Shown in pieces: positions 1-9,590 of a stretch of 64,000 nt of DNA. Within the stretch, counting starts at the first letter, position 1, and every line of letters starts with the position of its first letter. The position numbers and the translations under genes were made by a program. The stretch lies in the NCBI GenBank assembly GCA_963576725.1, contig OY755239.1, forward strand, positions 61,535,453-61,599,452. The letters are read 5' to 3'. The stretch comes from Azorinus chamasolen (taxonomy: Eukaryota; Mollusca; Bivalvia; Cardiida; Solecurtidae). The notes beneath the pieces were generated by a model. The model did no database searches and had not been told where the DNA came from. It worked only from the letters and a program-made list of their open reading frames with translations.

Positions 1-162
1 TCCCAAAGGGGAATTGGTCAATAGGGTGCTTCAGAACGAATACTCTTTTGCCAGTATGACGTTTGGGGTTGAGTTTGGCCTGAGGGCTCCATCTGATGCC
101 CTCTGACCTTGGGTTGCACTGTTTAAGTATGTTCTTATTTAGGGACATTTAGCGCAGATGGG

Positions 163-390
163 TTAACCCTTTCCTTCATATAAACGCATTTTCACGCATT
201 TGCAAACAAAGTAGACCCAGATCTGATCATGGTCTGCTCTGTTTGCTAATGGAATTAAATAGATCTGTTTCTTTACTTTCTAAAATGGCTATAATGTTCC
301 ACCTCTCAATATTCCATTTTAACTACTTTGTCCAAGAATATTCAGTTGGAATTGAAATTTGGAATAAATATAGAATAGGAAAAGGGTTAA
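163..390 (+). mobile_element. TTAA-1 MITE
   Basis: TTAA at both ends with CCCTTTCC / GGAAAAGGG. The hairpin is reduced: the GGCTCC centre is missing and only the outer arms (AAACAAAGTAGACCC / CTGCTCTGTTTGC) remain. Confidence 0.8.
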
Positions 391-427
391 ATAAAAGCAG
401 TTTTTTACCCATTTATTCCCATACTAT

Positions 428-617
428 TTAACATTTAGCCTGCTATGGACGGATGGGTGAATACCTATGTAAACAGTTTGGATCCAGATGAGACGCTGAG
501 TTAACTGTTCTAAACTGTTTGACACCCGGATTGCAAATTAATTAAATCTTGACTTTTGAAAATGTAGAAGGTGAAAATTTCTGTATAAAATAATTTGCTC
601 ACTAGGATAAAGGTTAA
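428..617 (+). mobile_element. TTAA-8 MITE, degenerate
   Basis: Left end TTAACATTTAGCCTGCT as in 3587-3773; right end is a poor AAAGGTTAA. It contains a decayed GATGAGACGCTGAGT core. Confidence 0.45.
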
Positions 618-697
618 AGAAAAACGCTTTCAAATTTTATTCTGGAACCGATTCATTTTTCATATTGAGGGGCCACAGCAAACACAATATTTGCTGG

Positions 698-901
698 TAC
701 AGTACAACCTCTCTATAACAGCCACTAAATTGTGTTAGTTGGTATTTAGGGCAAGTGGCAGCTTAAAGCAAGGTGAAAGTAAAACAGAACGGTCCTATAG
801 GAGCGTTCTGTTTGACGTTCACATTGCTTTAAGAAGCCACCAGCCTTTAACACAAAATACGTGAAGTAGTTTAGTGGCCGTTATAGAGAGGTTTTACTCT
901 A
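698..901 (+). mobile_element. POGO-2 MITE
   Basis: TA then CAGTACAACCTCTCTATAAC, and GTTATAGAGAGGTTTTACT at the right. The core hairpin AAAACAGAACG...CGTTCTGTTT lies between GCTTAAAGCAAGG and TTGCTTTAAG. Confidence 0.8.
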
Positions 902-1088
902 TAAACCATCGACATCTACAGGTTCATCAGACAGTGTAGATCCTGATCCGGGGGGCTCCTTTATTTACCCTTTGGACACATATGGGCTGACTCTTTTGCT
1001 GTCAATGTTGTACCTGTGATTACCTTTGCAAACAGTTTGCGCCCAGGACCCAAGGTGTTTGGTACTGAGGTAATGCTTTTGAAACATT

Positions 1089-1306
1089 TTAACCCTTTCG
1101 GTGCCAGCAGTGTCGTCTGCTGGGCACAGTTTCGTTTATTTTTAGTGTTAGTGTGTGCATTTCTTCCATTTTCTTTATAAAACAGTAAACATAGTGTCAA
1201 ACATTTTGGATCCTGATGAGACGCCGAGTTACTCGGCGTCTCATCCGGATCCAAACTGTTTGCATGTGAATTCATAAACCCGTCATTGTGGCACGGAAGG
1301 GGTTAA
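1089..1306 (-). mobile_element. TTAA-3 MITE
   Basis: TTAACCCTTTCGGTGCCAGC to GGAAGGGGTTAA. Hairpin GATGAGACGCCGAGT-TACTCGGCGTCTCATC near the right end, flanked by TGGATCC arms. Confidence 0.85.
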
Positions 1307-1599
1307 GCAAACAAACATTCTAGAAGACGACAAAGTCTGCATAGGACAATGTTTGCCGGAAAAAGAATTAAGCTATAAACATTGTGGCGATATTTGTTTT
1401 TAGAGAAAAATAATCAACATTCTATTTCAAGATGATTAGAAAATAATATGAAACACGTAAAAGTTGTTTTTGTACAGTGATTCAAATTAATACTTAAATG
1501 TCGTTGACCACAGACACATTCCCTATTAACCGTTTCCAATAGCAACGGTAACGCAAATCTTGTTGGTTCCGTGTTGATTTCATTCATCTGTCTACAACT

Positions 1600-1800
1600 T
1601 TAACATATTTATTTTCATCATAGTCTATTTTTTCTTAGATCCAACCTCTTTGAAAAATTCTACTGAAAAGGAGCATTTACTAGAAAAAAAAGAAGTGTTT
1701 AGAATTGTGTAGTTTTTAAACTATTGAGATAAATAGAGCGCATGGAACAAATGCACTGTTTATCACAAAGATTTCAAAAAATGATTTTTACAAAACATTT
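1600..1800 (-). mobile_element. TTAA-4 MITE, decayed
   Basis: Shows TAGATCCAACCTCTTTGA, AAAAGGAGCATTTAC and a mutated GATAAATAGAGC arm. No intact TTAA ends. Confidence 0.45.
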
Positions 1801-1984
1801 ATGAACGCAAGTCATTGGAAGGCACTGGTTCATCTTTTTGGCATTTAATAGAAGATCATGAATAAATGATTCTTCTTATCATTCTTATTAAACTGGTTGA
1901 CTAAACCGAAACAACGCGATCACTAGCGAACGTTATATTAGTTTAACCAGTTTAATTGAAAAATATACGAAAGAAAAGTGTTAT

Positions 1985-2132
1985 TTAACCCTATAGGAGC
2001 AAATGCTGTATTTCTCACAATTGTTTCAAACTACAAAATTCAAAATTTTCCTTTTCTCTAGTTAATGCTCCTTTTCGGTAAATTTATTCAAAGAGGTTGT
2101 ATCTAAACATAGCATATGAGGTAATGGGTTAA
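1985..2132 (+). mobile_element. TTAA-4 half-element
   Basis: TTAACCC is joined directly to TATAGGAGCAAATGCT, the exact hairpin centre, and then the normal right half runs to AATGGGTTAA. The left half is missing. Compare 22309-22456. Confidence 0.75.
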
Positions 2133-2135
2133 GAA

Positions 2136-2203
2136 ACCACCTGCCTAAAATATCTAAATCATTCTTTACTAACATTCCCGTGTAGAGAGTTTTTACTGTA
2201 CCT
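2136..2203 (+). mobile_element. POGO-4 right-end fragment
   Basis: CCACCTGCCTAAAATATC to GAGTTTTTACTGTA; follows the TTAA-4 half-element with no gap and lacks its left half. Confidence 0.55.
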
Positions 2204-2293
2204 TCAAATATAGCGCGAGGTCACGTGCACGGGTCTTGCAGTAGGACACTCTGACGACTTCTGCCTAAGTCTGACCGATTCATAGGTATTATT

Positions 2294-3042
2294 CAATCTC
2301 CTTGCAGAGTTGTCGTTCATTACTCTCACATACACCTCTGCGATGGGTTCATGCCAGGAATCTTGGCAAACCCAATAGTTTATGTTTTATGGTTATCCGA
2401 GTCGATAGTTTATATCAAAATAGCCTGAATCGAGAATAAATAGCTTTTATTTTATCATAAAACTGGTAATACAATTTAATTTCAGAGCATTTCTGATGAC
2501 CTATTTTCATGCCGCTTTACGCTTCGATTATTGCATAAATGTAAACAAACAAAATGGAATGATGTCTGCTCAATATTTCGAAAACAGTTTCTACAAACCG
2601 TAGATTCCGAACTTCTTATAAGGGCACTGAAATTCTGCTATAACCCCAAAAGACACACAACTTATTGGGAAATCGCAGTCGTTTGCTTTTCTTCCGTTGA
2701 ACTGTCAACGAAACACACAAAACAATTTACTTTCTGTTTTGCACGAGAGTTACATTGTAGTTTCATTTCGGACTACTTTCTGAGCCAACTACAGAGGTAC
2801 AGTAAAACCCCGCTAATGGGACCACCTAAAAGAGGTATAATTCTGGGTGCTAGATGCAGGTAGTAACTTAATGCAGGGCAAAAGTAATGCAGAAAGCTCC
2901 TAGAGGAGCATTCTGTATTAGTTTTGTCCTGCATTAAGCAACCACCTGCTTATAAAGTCAGCCATGTTTATTCATTAAGTGGTCGAATTAGAGGGGTTCT
3001 ACTGTATATGTAATGTAACCGGGTGTAAGAGAGTGAGGTATA
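2294..3042 (+). repeat. Dispersed repeat R1, copy 1
   Basis: About 540 bp (without the nested MITE), roughly 90% identical by eye to the reverse strand of 21245-21757. Both copies keep an open frame of about 75 codons (DSELLIRALKFCYNPK), but they differ by an upstream indel, so coding is doubtful. I do not recognise the family. Confidence 0.7.
2798..3006 (+). mobile_element. POGO-1 MITE nested in R1
   Basis: CAGTAAAACCCCGCTAATG to TTAGAGGGGTTCTACTG with TA on each side. R1 copy 2 lacks it (CAGAGGTGAATGTAATG), which gives an empty site and confirms the boundaries. Confidence 0.88.
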
Positions 3043-3404
3043 ATTGTGACACAGTCACTAAGTATCAAACACTGCTGTGATGTGCGAATAAGAATTAAAA
3101 TCATTATTATCACTGAACAAATCGAGGTTTTTTTTCAAAGAGAGTTATCATTCTTGAATACATCTCTATCGTCTACTGTCCGTTTTGAGTTACAGTGTAT
3201 ACCCGATGTTTTGTCTATATATGTGATGGTAACGGATCAGTGTCGGCAAAGAATTGAGTCCACCCTAAATCGTCTCAATCGTCCCAAAGTTGTATCGAGT
3301 TTCTTCAGAAGTGTTATTGATCAGCTCACCTTGATAAATGCATCGCTCCTTGCAATCCAGTAGGATTGACATTTCCGAACAAGCTAACACAGCCATGTGA
3401 GTAG

Positions 3405-3546
3405 CAGAGGTCTAGATAAAACGAGTGAACTAAAATATTTTCAAGAATAATCTCTTTTTTCTCCACCAGTCTCTTCGAGTTGTCACTACATAGGGTTTGA
3501 AATGACGATTTTAGTACTTGAGTACGCACGTTTATATGTTGTTCTT
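3405..3546 (+). mobile_element. HP-D MITE, degenerate
   Basis: CAGAGGTCTAGATAA at left and GAGTACGCACGTTTATATG at right; the hairpin is reduced to TCTCTTCGAG plus partial arms. Confidence 0.6.
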
Positions 3547-3586
3547 TGAATAGAGATTATCGTAAGCAACCTATACAATTGTATAA

Positions 3587-3773
3587 TTAACCTTTAGCCT
3601 GCTGAGCAAACTATTTTTACATTTTTTTCACCCACTACATTTTCAAAATTCCAGCTATAATCAGTTAGTCTACCAAAATGCTACCAGGGCATCAAACAGT
3701 TTGGATCCTGATGATACGCCGAGTATTTGCACATGGGTAATCACTCATCCGCCCACAGCAGGCTAAAAATTAA
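3587..3773 (+). mobile_element. TTAA-8 MITE
   Basis: TTAACCTTTAGCCTGCTG to CAGCAGGCTAAAAATTAA, clear terminal inverted repeats. The core hairpin GATGATACGCCGAGT has lost its partner arm. Confidence 0.7.
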
Positions 3774-4214
3774 AGTTGATGCAACACTGGCAGACATCTG
3801 TGAAAACTCCTTCGTTAGCGAGAACATTATATCACTACACAAAATACATTATGTAATAGTACAAACAACATTTAAAGACGGAGATAGTACTGCCACGTCA
3901 GCCCTCGGGACGTGTTGATAAAACTGTCTTGACAATGTTCTGTGTGCACTCAGGAAATGCCATGGCTGTCAAACAACAATTTTAAGACTTGTGGAGGATT
4001 GGAAGCTGGCGTGACAAAAATGAATATATACATGTACCTACATTCTTAATGGGATTGTCTAAAGGTTTTTCCCATTATCTCATGACTTTCTTTTGTTCAA
4101 ACTATTCTCCTGTAACATACCTTTATCGTCACTAAACCTAGTTGAATCCATTCTGAATAACAGAAAACGACATATAACGAATATTAGACATTTTAGACTG
4201 AAATGATTGATGTT

Positions 4215-4461
4215 TTAACCCTTCTCTTGCTGAATTTTTAAATACATTTCTCCTTCTTTACCCATGCCGTTGTATAATTACATATATCTTCATCTGTATG
4301 CGTATTTCGCTGTGCAATCACTGCTGTAGATTGCACTGGTTGCACAATTAACTTCTAAATAGTGCAGACCCTGATTAGACAGCTCCTGCAGGAGCTGTCT
4401 CATCTAGGCCTTCACTATTTACAGATAGGTATATTGACGTGAGTAGCAAGCGAAGGGTTAA
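4215..4461 (+). mobile_element. TTAA-5 MITE
   Basis: TTAACCCTTCTCTTGCTGAA to AGCGAAGGGTTAA. Hairpin GACAGCTCCTGCAGGAGCTGTC within AAATAGTGCAGACCCTGAT arms. Confidence 0.87.
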
Positions 4462-4710
4462 GGGGGAAAGGCAGGTCTTATAATATATTGGTTAAATTGG
4501 TTGGAATGGTGCAAACCCTGACACATGTCAGACTATAACTGTACATCTTACGATGCCTTGGTGTCCTGTCAAAGTTGTCATATTGAAACCCGAACCTCAC
4601 AGGAAGATGAATAACGTGCACGATACAGTACAACGTCAGCAACAAACATTACGAGAGGCAAAGAAATGTCGACACTGCATTCATCACAATGTGACCAGCC
4701 TCCAATGTTA

Positions 4711-4805
4711 TAAAACGTCTGAGTCTGAGATCATTCTAAAGTATCTTATTGGTCAGATTCTGAGCAAGCTCAGAATCTGACCTATCAGATGCTTGAGAAT
4801 GATAT
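4711..4805 (+). mobile_element. HP-G hairpin MITE, interrupted by the composite insertion
   Basis: Hairpin arms GGTCAGATTCTGAGC / GCTCAGAATCTGACC meet near 4772. The outer arm ATCATTCT pairs with AGAATGAT, next to the insertion point. The right remainder resumes at 11609-11640. Related copies lie at 15902-16001 and 56979-57069. Confidence 0.6.
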
Positions 4806-5020
4806 TGTTAGACTGATAAATATTTCGTTATTTACAGTTGATCTCCAGATCATTATCTTACGTGATAAATGTCACTCAGAGCGCCGGATACAATCATATA
4901 CCGGCGGTGGGTGATAGCTATTACGTAATATATCATGAATTAAGATGCGATAAGAATCAAAATAAGCTTGCTAAGATCAGATCCTTTGTGTATAATTGAT
5001 ATGTCAAAAAAGTCACAGGA

Positions 5021-5030
5021 TATATAAAAG
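5021..5030 (+). promoter_or_regulatory. TATA box of LTR-A
   Basis: TATATAAAAG; transcription would be expected to start near 5050, giving a U3/R boundary. The same site recurs at 7261-7270 in the 3' LTR. Confidence 0.6.
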
Positions 5031-5228
5031 GTGTCCCCTGATGCAGGGAGTTACAATTTAGAGTTAGGAAAGGAAACAAGTGTTTAGGCCATGCTAGATT
5101 TCTAGTATTCAGGATATCCTGACGAAATTACTTTACTTTCATACAGATACGTTTTATCTTGGACTTGTTATTTTACTGTTTGTGGATTACCACTGTTATA
5201 CTATACGAACTGGAATTCCAGGATACAT

Positions 5229-5234
5229 AATAAA
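5229..5234 (+). terminator. Polyadenylation signal AATAAA in LTR-A
   Basis: Lies about 200 bp after the TATA box, inside the LTR, as expected for R/U5 processing. Repeated at 7469-7474 in the 3' copy. Confidence 0.5.
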
Positions 5235-5334
5235 CATATAAAATACTATCGGAGCAGTTTTACATCTACCAACTCCATATTCTACAGTCTAACACCTGAT
5301 CGTTCTACAGTTCAACAATTCAGCGTTACTACAG

Positions 5335-5352
5335 TTGGTGGTTGAATCGGGA
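5335..5352 (+). promoter_or_regulatory. Candidate primer binding site
   Basis: TTGGTGGTTGAATCGGGA starts one base after LTR-A and begins with the TGG that pairs with a tRNA 3' CCA. CAGTTGGTGG recurs at 9267-9276 before the third LTR-A copy. The tRNA was not identified. Confidence 0.4.
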
Positions 5353-5499
5353 GTACTCACATATATTTTGTGCTGTACACTTTTTCGGAACTTTCATAAA
5401 GCGAGTTGACTCTACCAATTTGAGAAATTCATATTCCCCATTCAAGTGAGCGGACACTGCCAAATTTGAGCTAAATTCAAATTCTTCCCCAAACTAAGC

Positions 5500-6192
5500 A
5501 TGTTGGATCACCACGTGGATTTTTACTTCGGACATCCAAAGGAACTCGAGGGACAGTTTTGCGGACAATATTCTTACTCCAAAGTGCGACATCGGAATTT
5601 TAACGGTAAAATTCGGCCTCACGTCTTACACGGCATAAGAGATTTTTCTTCTCCGTCGTTACAGCGGGAGAGAAAATTAAAACGTGATCGGGCCAGGATG
5701 ACGGCATTTATTCACCGGAAAACGGCAGAAAACCTACCTTTCAACTGCCTGGAAACTCCTGAACTACTGAAGCTAGGCACCAACAACTCACTTCACCAGA
5801 GACCTCGTGCTGCAGTGCCGATACTTACAGCTACGACGTCAACCCAAACAACAGAGGATATCAACGCGGAACTCACAGATCAAATAAAATTGTCAGAATC
5901 AAGAAAAGACGGACTTCTTGAAATTATTCGTTACATTGAAAGTGAATTACATGAGAAAGAACTCGAAAATGAAAATTTACAGGTGCGACTGGATTTAAGT
6001 ATTCGTCAGCAACGTGAAGCTAACGATATTTCTGATATGTTAGAACGAGAACTTTTAAAAGCCCGTTCTGAAATATCTGATCTTCAAACTCGTTGTCAAC
6101 AAAACCGTGGATACATGTACGATGATCATTCGAACACTAGGAACTTTCATACCTTTCCTCATCGTGGTCGGCGAAATCGGCGCGGGCGATAA
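5500..6192 (+). CDS. 230-aa coiled-coil ORF of the LTR element (Gag-like, unassigned)
   Basis: The only long ORF between the two LTR-A copies; it starts at the first ATG after the leader. Residues about 50-75 hold a basic stretch, PSLQRERKLKRDRARMTAF, reminiscent of the SPSxxxRDxxRxxxF motif common in coiled-coil ORFs of invertebrate retroelements (from memory, not searched). Residues about 120-200 are rich in E, K, L and Q with heptad character (LHEKELENENLQVRL, LERELLKARSEISDLQTR), a probable coiled coil. The C-terminus is basic (HRGRRNRRGR), a plausible nucleic-acid-binding tail. There is no zinc knuckle, protease or reverse transcriptase, so the element must be mobilised in trans. It may be a structural/Gag protein of a non-autonomous element; a captured host fragment is possible. 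Confidence 0.6.
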   Translation: MLDHHVDFYFGHPKELEGQFCGQYSYSKVRHRNFNGKIRPHVLHGIRDFSSPSLQRERKLKRDRARMTAFIHRKTAENLPFNCLETPELLKLGTNNSLHQRPRAAVPILTATTSTQTTEDINAELTDQIKLSESRKDGLLEIIRYIESELHEKELENENLQVRLDLSIRQQREANDISDMLERELLKARSEISDLQTRCQQNRGYMYDDHSNTRNFHTFPHRGRRNRRGR

Positions 6193-7045
6193 CGTGAAAA
6201 TGTCGCCAGCTACATGTGGGATGTTGAATTCCAGTTTCATTGCCAGTTTACTATATACTTGTTACTTTTACATTTGGACGGTGCATACATCTTCAATCTT
6301 ATAGCTTTTTTTAATATGTTTGAATTCTTCAATTCAGTAATTAAACGTTCCATTCTAAATTTAAATTACAGTATTCATTTGTTTGATGTTTTGATATGCA
6401 GTAGAATGATTAACTTTATACTATGTGTTGTTCCAGTGCAATTGTCTTTACATGCATTCATATGCATTGTGTATTTAAAAAGGTATGGTTTATCTTCATG
6501 AGTAAATACTTTCATCAGCATCTGTAATGATATTCAGCATACTGAATTGAAATTTTCTATTACATCCATGCTTGTTCTGCAGATTGAGGCAAGTTTGCAT
6601 CTCTACTTTCTCTACGGGACAAGTGCGCTCCCTAAGTTTATAGTTTTTTACTTTAATTCAAAAATATCATTTATGTATTCCACTTCACGTGGGGACATTT
6701 ATATTTGCAATTACTTGTTTACTTTTACGATACATTGCTCCCGTGTTTCATATAACGTTCAGGAACGGTTTCGGTTCCCGTTATAGATTTAAATGCTTTA
6801 CTACATGGCCCGTGTGTTGGTCATTTATTTGTCTGATATTGCAAAATGATTAACCTACGAAGGGAATACATAACTAATCCATTCTGTATATCGTTTATGC
6901 TTTGAACATTTATGTAATTTGCGTTATATTTCACACGTTGAGAATACAGAAAAAAAATGTTGAAATATTAATTGCATGAAAATATAATTGATGTTCTTCA
7001 AATTTTAAATTGTGGGGACACAATCTTTTCTGGAATGGTAGGAAT
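6193..7045 (+). other. Non-coding 3' internal region of the LTR element
   Basis: 853 bp, AT-rich, with no ORF resembling polymerase. It ends in a purine-rich tract (7031-7044, TGGAATGGTAGGAA) directly before the 3' LTR, a plausible polypurine tract for plus-strand priming. Confidence 0.5.
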
Positions 7046-7573
7046 TGTTAGACTGATAAATATTTCGTTATTTACAGTTGATCTCCAGATCATTATCTTA
7101 CGTGATAAATGTCACTCAGAGCGCCGGATACAATCATATACCGGCGGTGGGTGATAGCTATTACGTAATATATCATGAATTAAGATGCGATAAGAATCAA
7201 AATAAGCTTGCTAAGATCAGATCCTTTGTGTATAATTGATATGTCAAAAAAGTCACAGGATATATAAAAGGTGTCCCCTGATGCAGGGAGTTACAATTTA
7301 GAGTTAGGAAAGGAAACAAGTGTTTAGGCCATGCTAGATTTCTAGTATTCAGGATATCCTGACGAAATTACTTTACTTTCATACAGATACGTTTTATCTT
7401 GGACTTGTTATTTTACTGTTTGTGGATTACCACTGTTATACTATACGAACTGGAATTCCAGGATACATAATAAACATATAAAATACTATCGGAGCAGTTT
7501 TACATCTACCAACTCCATATTCTACAGTCTAACACCTGATCGTTCTACAGTTCAACAATTCAGCGTTACTACA
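7046..7573 (+). repeat. LTR-A, 3' copy
   Basis: Matches 4806-5333 base for base by eye. It is followed at once by GTTACATAG, the start of the palindrome arm, not by host flank or a target duplication. This is the first sign that the insertion did not end at this LTR. Confidence 0.88.
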
Positions 7574-9590
7574 GTTACATAGATGATATTCACAATAACA
7601 GATAATGAAGGAAGAAGGGGTTTATATTGAAGTATTTATGTATTTATTAAACAATAATTTAAAGTATAAAGTTCACTATTAAGTATTTATTAAACAAATG
7701 AGTTAAAGTATAATTTACATATATAAGCCACTACAGGCTGATAGTTTTAATACAGATCATTGAAATGAAATAGATTAACTGATTCCAACATCTTCAAATA
7801 TCATCAGTTGTGTAATCTAGATAGATTTAATACTGATCAGTTTCCGTGGTCAGCTTATAAGATAGGGTGTTTGGTGATCGTGCTAAATTCCTAAGTACAA
7901 TAAAACCTGTAGATATTTTTAATTACTTTGCCTTCAGCGGATGGCTAAATAGACTGTCCATTGTGTGTGTAAGCTCCATTGACAATGATATAGATAGTAG
8001 ATACTTTCTTACGCCTTCGGGATATTGAATTCTGCCCTTAAAATTTCATTCTCTGACATCTTTAGCAGATTTATATTTAGATAGGTAGAAGGCCGATCTT
8101 TCACAAAAGCACAGGCATTACTTAGAAAGACCGGCTGACATTTTTATTACAACATCTAACATAAATTGTATTTGAAAATCTTCAAGTGTATATTAGAAAT
8201 CGATTGGCTGATCGTGGCCCCTTCGACACGCCTATTTTTAAGGATCCACAAATCGCAGTTATAATTCGGCACCGTGATTTGCTTAATTGGTTTTAGTCAC
8301 GTGACTGGTAAATTAAATAAATGAGCAGGGTCTACAAGTTATGATCACTTGCCTAGTAACCAGTTGTGTGAAATTAAGTAAAGTTTATAAACGGATTTTG
8401 GATTCCTTATTACTACAGGTTAGTGTTTATCTGTTTGTATTTTAGAGGAGCTCAGTACTTCACTGAAGTCCTGAATAATAAATTGGTATTCTACATGTCT
8501 GAATTGTAACAATGTTGCATATAAATTAATTAATATTTCAGTTATCTATAAGTGTTCATATTATTTGTATTTACTGAATTAATATTCAAAGAATCATCAT
8601 ATAGGTATACACATACATTAATTAAGTGTTCAGTGAGAACACTTAATTATTTATTTGTGTGCCTAAAGATAATTAGACTGGCATAGGAATTTCAAATAGT
8701 TAATTAGAATTTAGAGCAACTGTGCATACATATAATTGATGATTTATAATATGTTCTTATACTGTTTGCAAAGTTACCTTTTCTTATTATGAGGGGAATT
8801 AATGGACTCATACTACAAGCTATCATGTAAATAGAATTCTGATATTCATTGAGCTAATTCGTATCACGAATTACCGGTGGTCTTTATATGATAGGTATTT
8901 TATTATCTGGTAACTTTGTGTGCGAGTGTTATCGTTGTGCATGTATGAGTTACGGTTATACATTAACCGCTCATAGTAATTTGGGAATTTAACTGTTCCG
9001 GTATTAATTATATTTGACGAGACTGGTGTTTACATAACAAATTTCTGTTATATGAACATGCACAATGATACGCTAGCAAATAGAACTATTATTGTATTGT
9101 AACGAAACAAGTTATGATCACTTGCCTAGTAACCAGTTGTGTGAAATTATGTAAAGTTTATAAACGGATTTTGGATTCCTTATTACTACAGACACGTTAG
9201 ACCCCCGGTACCTACTGCAAAGCGAGTAACCTCCCCATTAATTCAACATCGATAACAGCGGTCTAACAGTTGGTGGAGATTGTTAGACTGATAAATATTT
9301 CGTTATTTACAGTTGATCTCCAGATCATTATCTTACGTGATAAATGTCACTCAGAGCGCCGGATACAATCATATACCGGCGGTGGGTGATAGCTATTACG
9401 TAATATATCATGAATTAAGATGCGATAAGAATCAAAATAAGCTTGCTAAGATCAGATCCTTTGTGTATAATTGATATGTCAAAAAAGTCACAGGATATAT
9501 AAAAGGTGTCCCCTGATGCAGGGAGTTACAATTTAGAGTTAGGAAAGGAAACAAGTGTTTAGGCCATGCTAGATTTCTAGTATTCAGGAT
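7574..9590 (+). repeat. Left arm of 4-kb palindrome
   Basis: 2,017 bp, mirrored with no spacer by 9591-11607 (centre between 9590 and 9591). Order: LTR-Y (7574-8417), about 690 bp of internal sequence, an 85-bp repeat of the LTR-Y end (9107-9191), 89 bp, then the first 310 bp of LTR-A (9281-9590). One arm mismatch was found, T9150 against T10031 (A when complemented). Confidence 0.9.

Larger units (their letters stand above)
4806..5333 (+). repeat. LTR-A, 5' copy
   Basis: 528 bp, TGTTAGACTG to GTTACTACA (TG...CA). Identical by eye to 7046-7573, which implies a recent insertion. It contains a TATA box (5021-5030), an AATAAA signal (5229-5234) and a 12-bp self-complementary site CAGGATATCCTG (5110-5121), which is the centre of the large palindrome downstream. 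Confidence 0.88.

Noticed and set aside
961..1275. Frames with SLDPDET-like peptides here and at 31343-31603, 39201-39386 and 52606-53001
   Set aside because: They translate the GGATCC-GATGAGAC hairpin of TTAA-3 MITEs; the peptide recurs only where that hairpin lies.
5500..6192. Assigning the ORF to a host gene or a known Gag family
   Set aside because: No zinc knuckle or conserved capsid motif is visible; I keep it as an unassigned element ORF.
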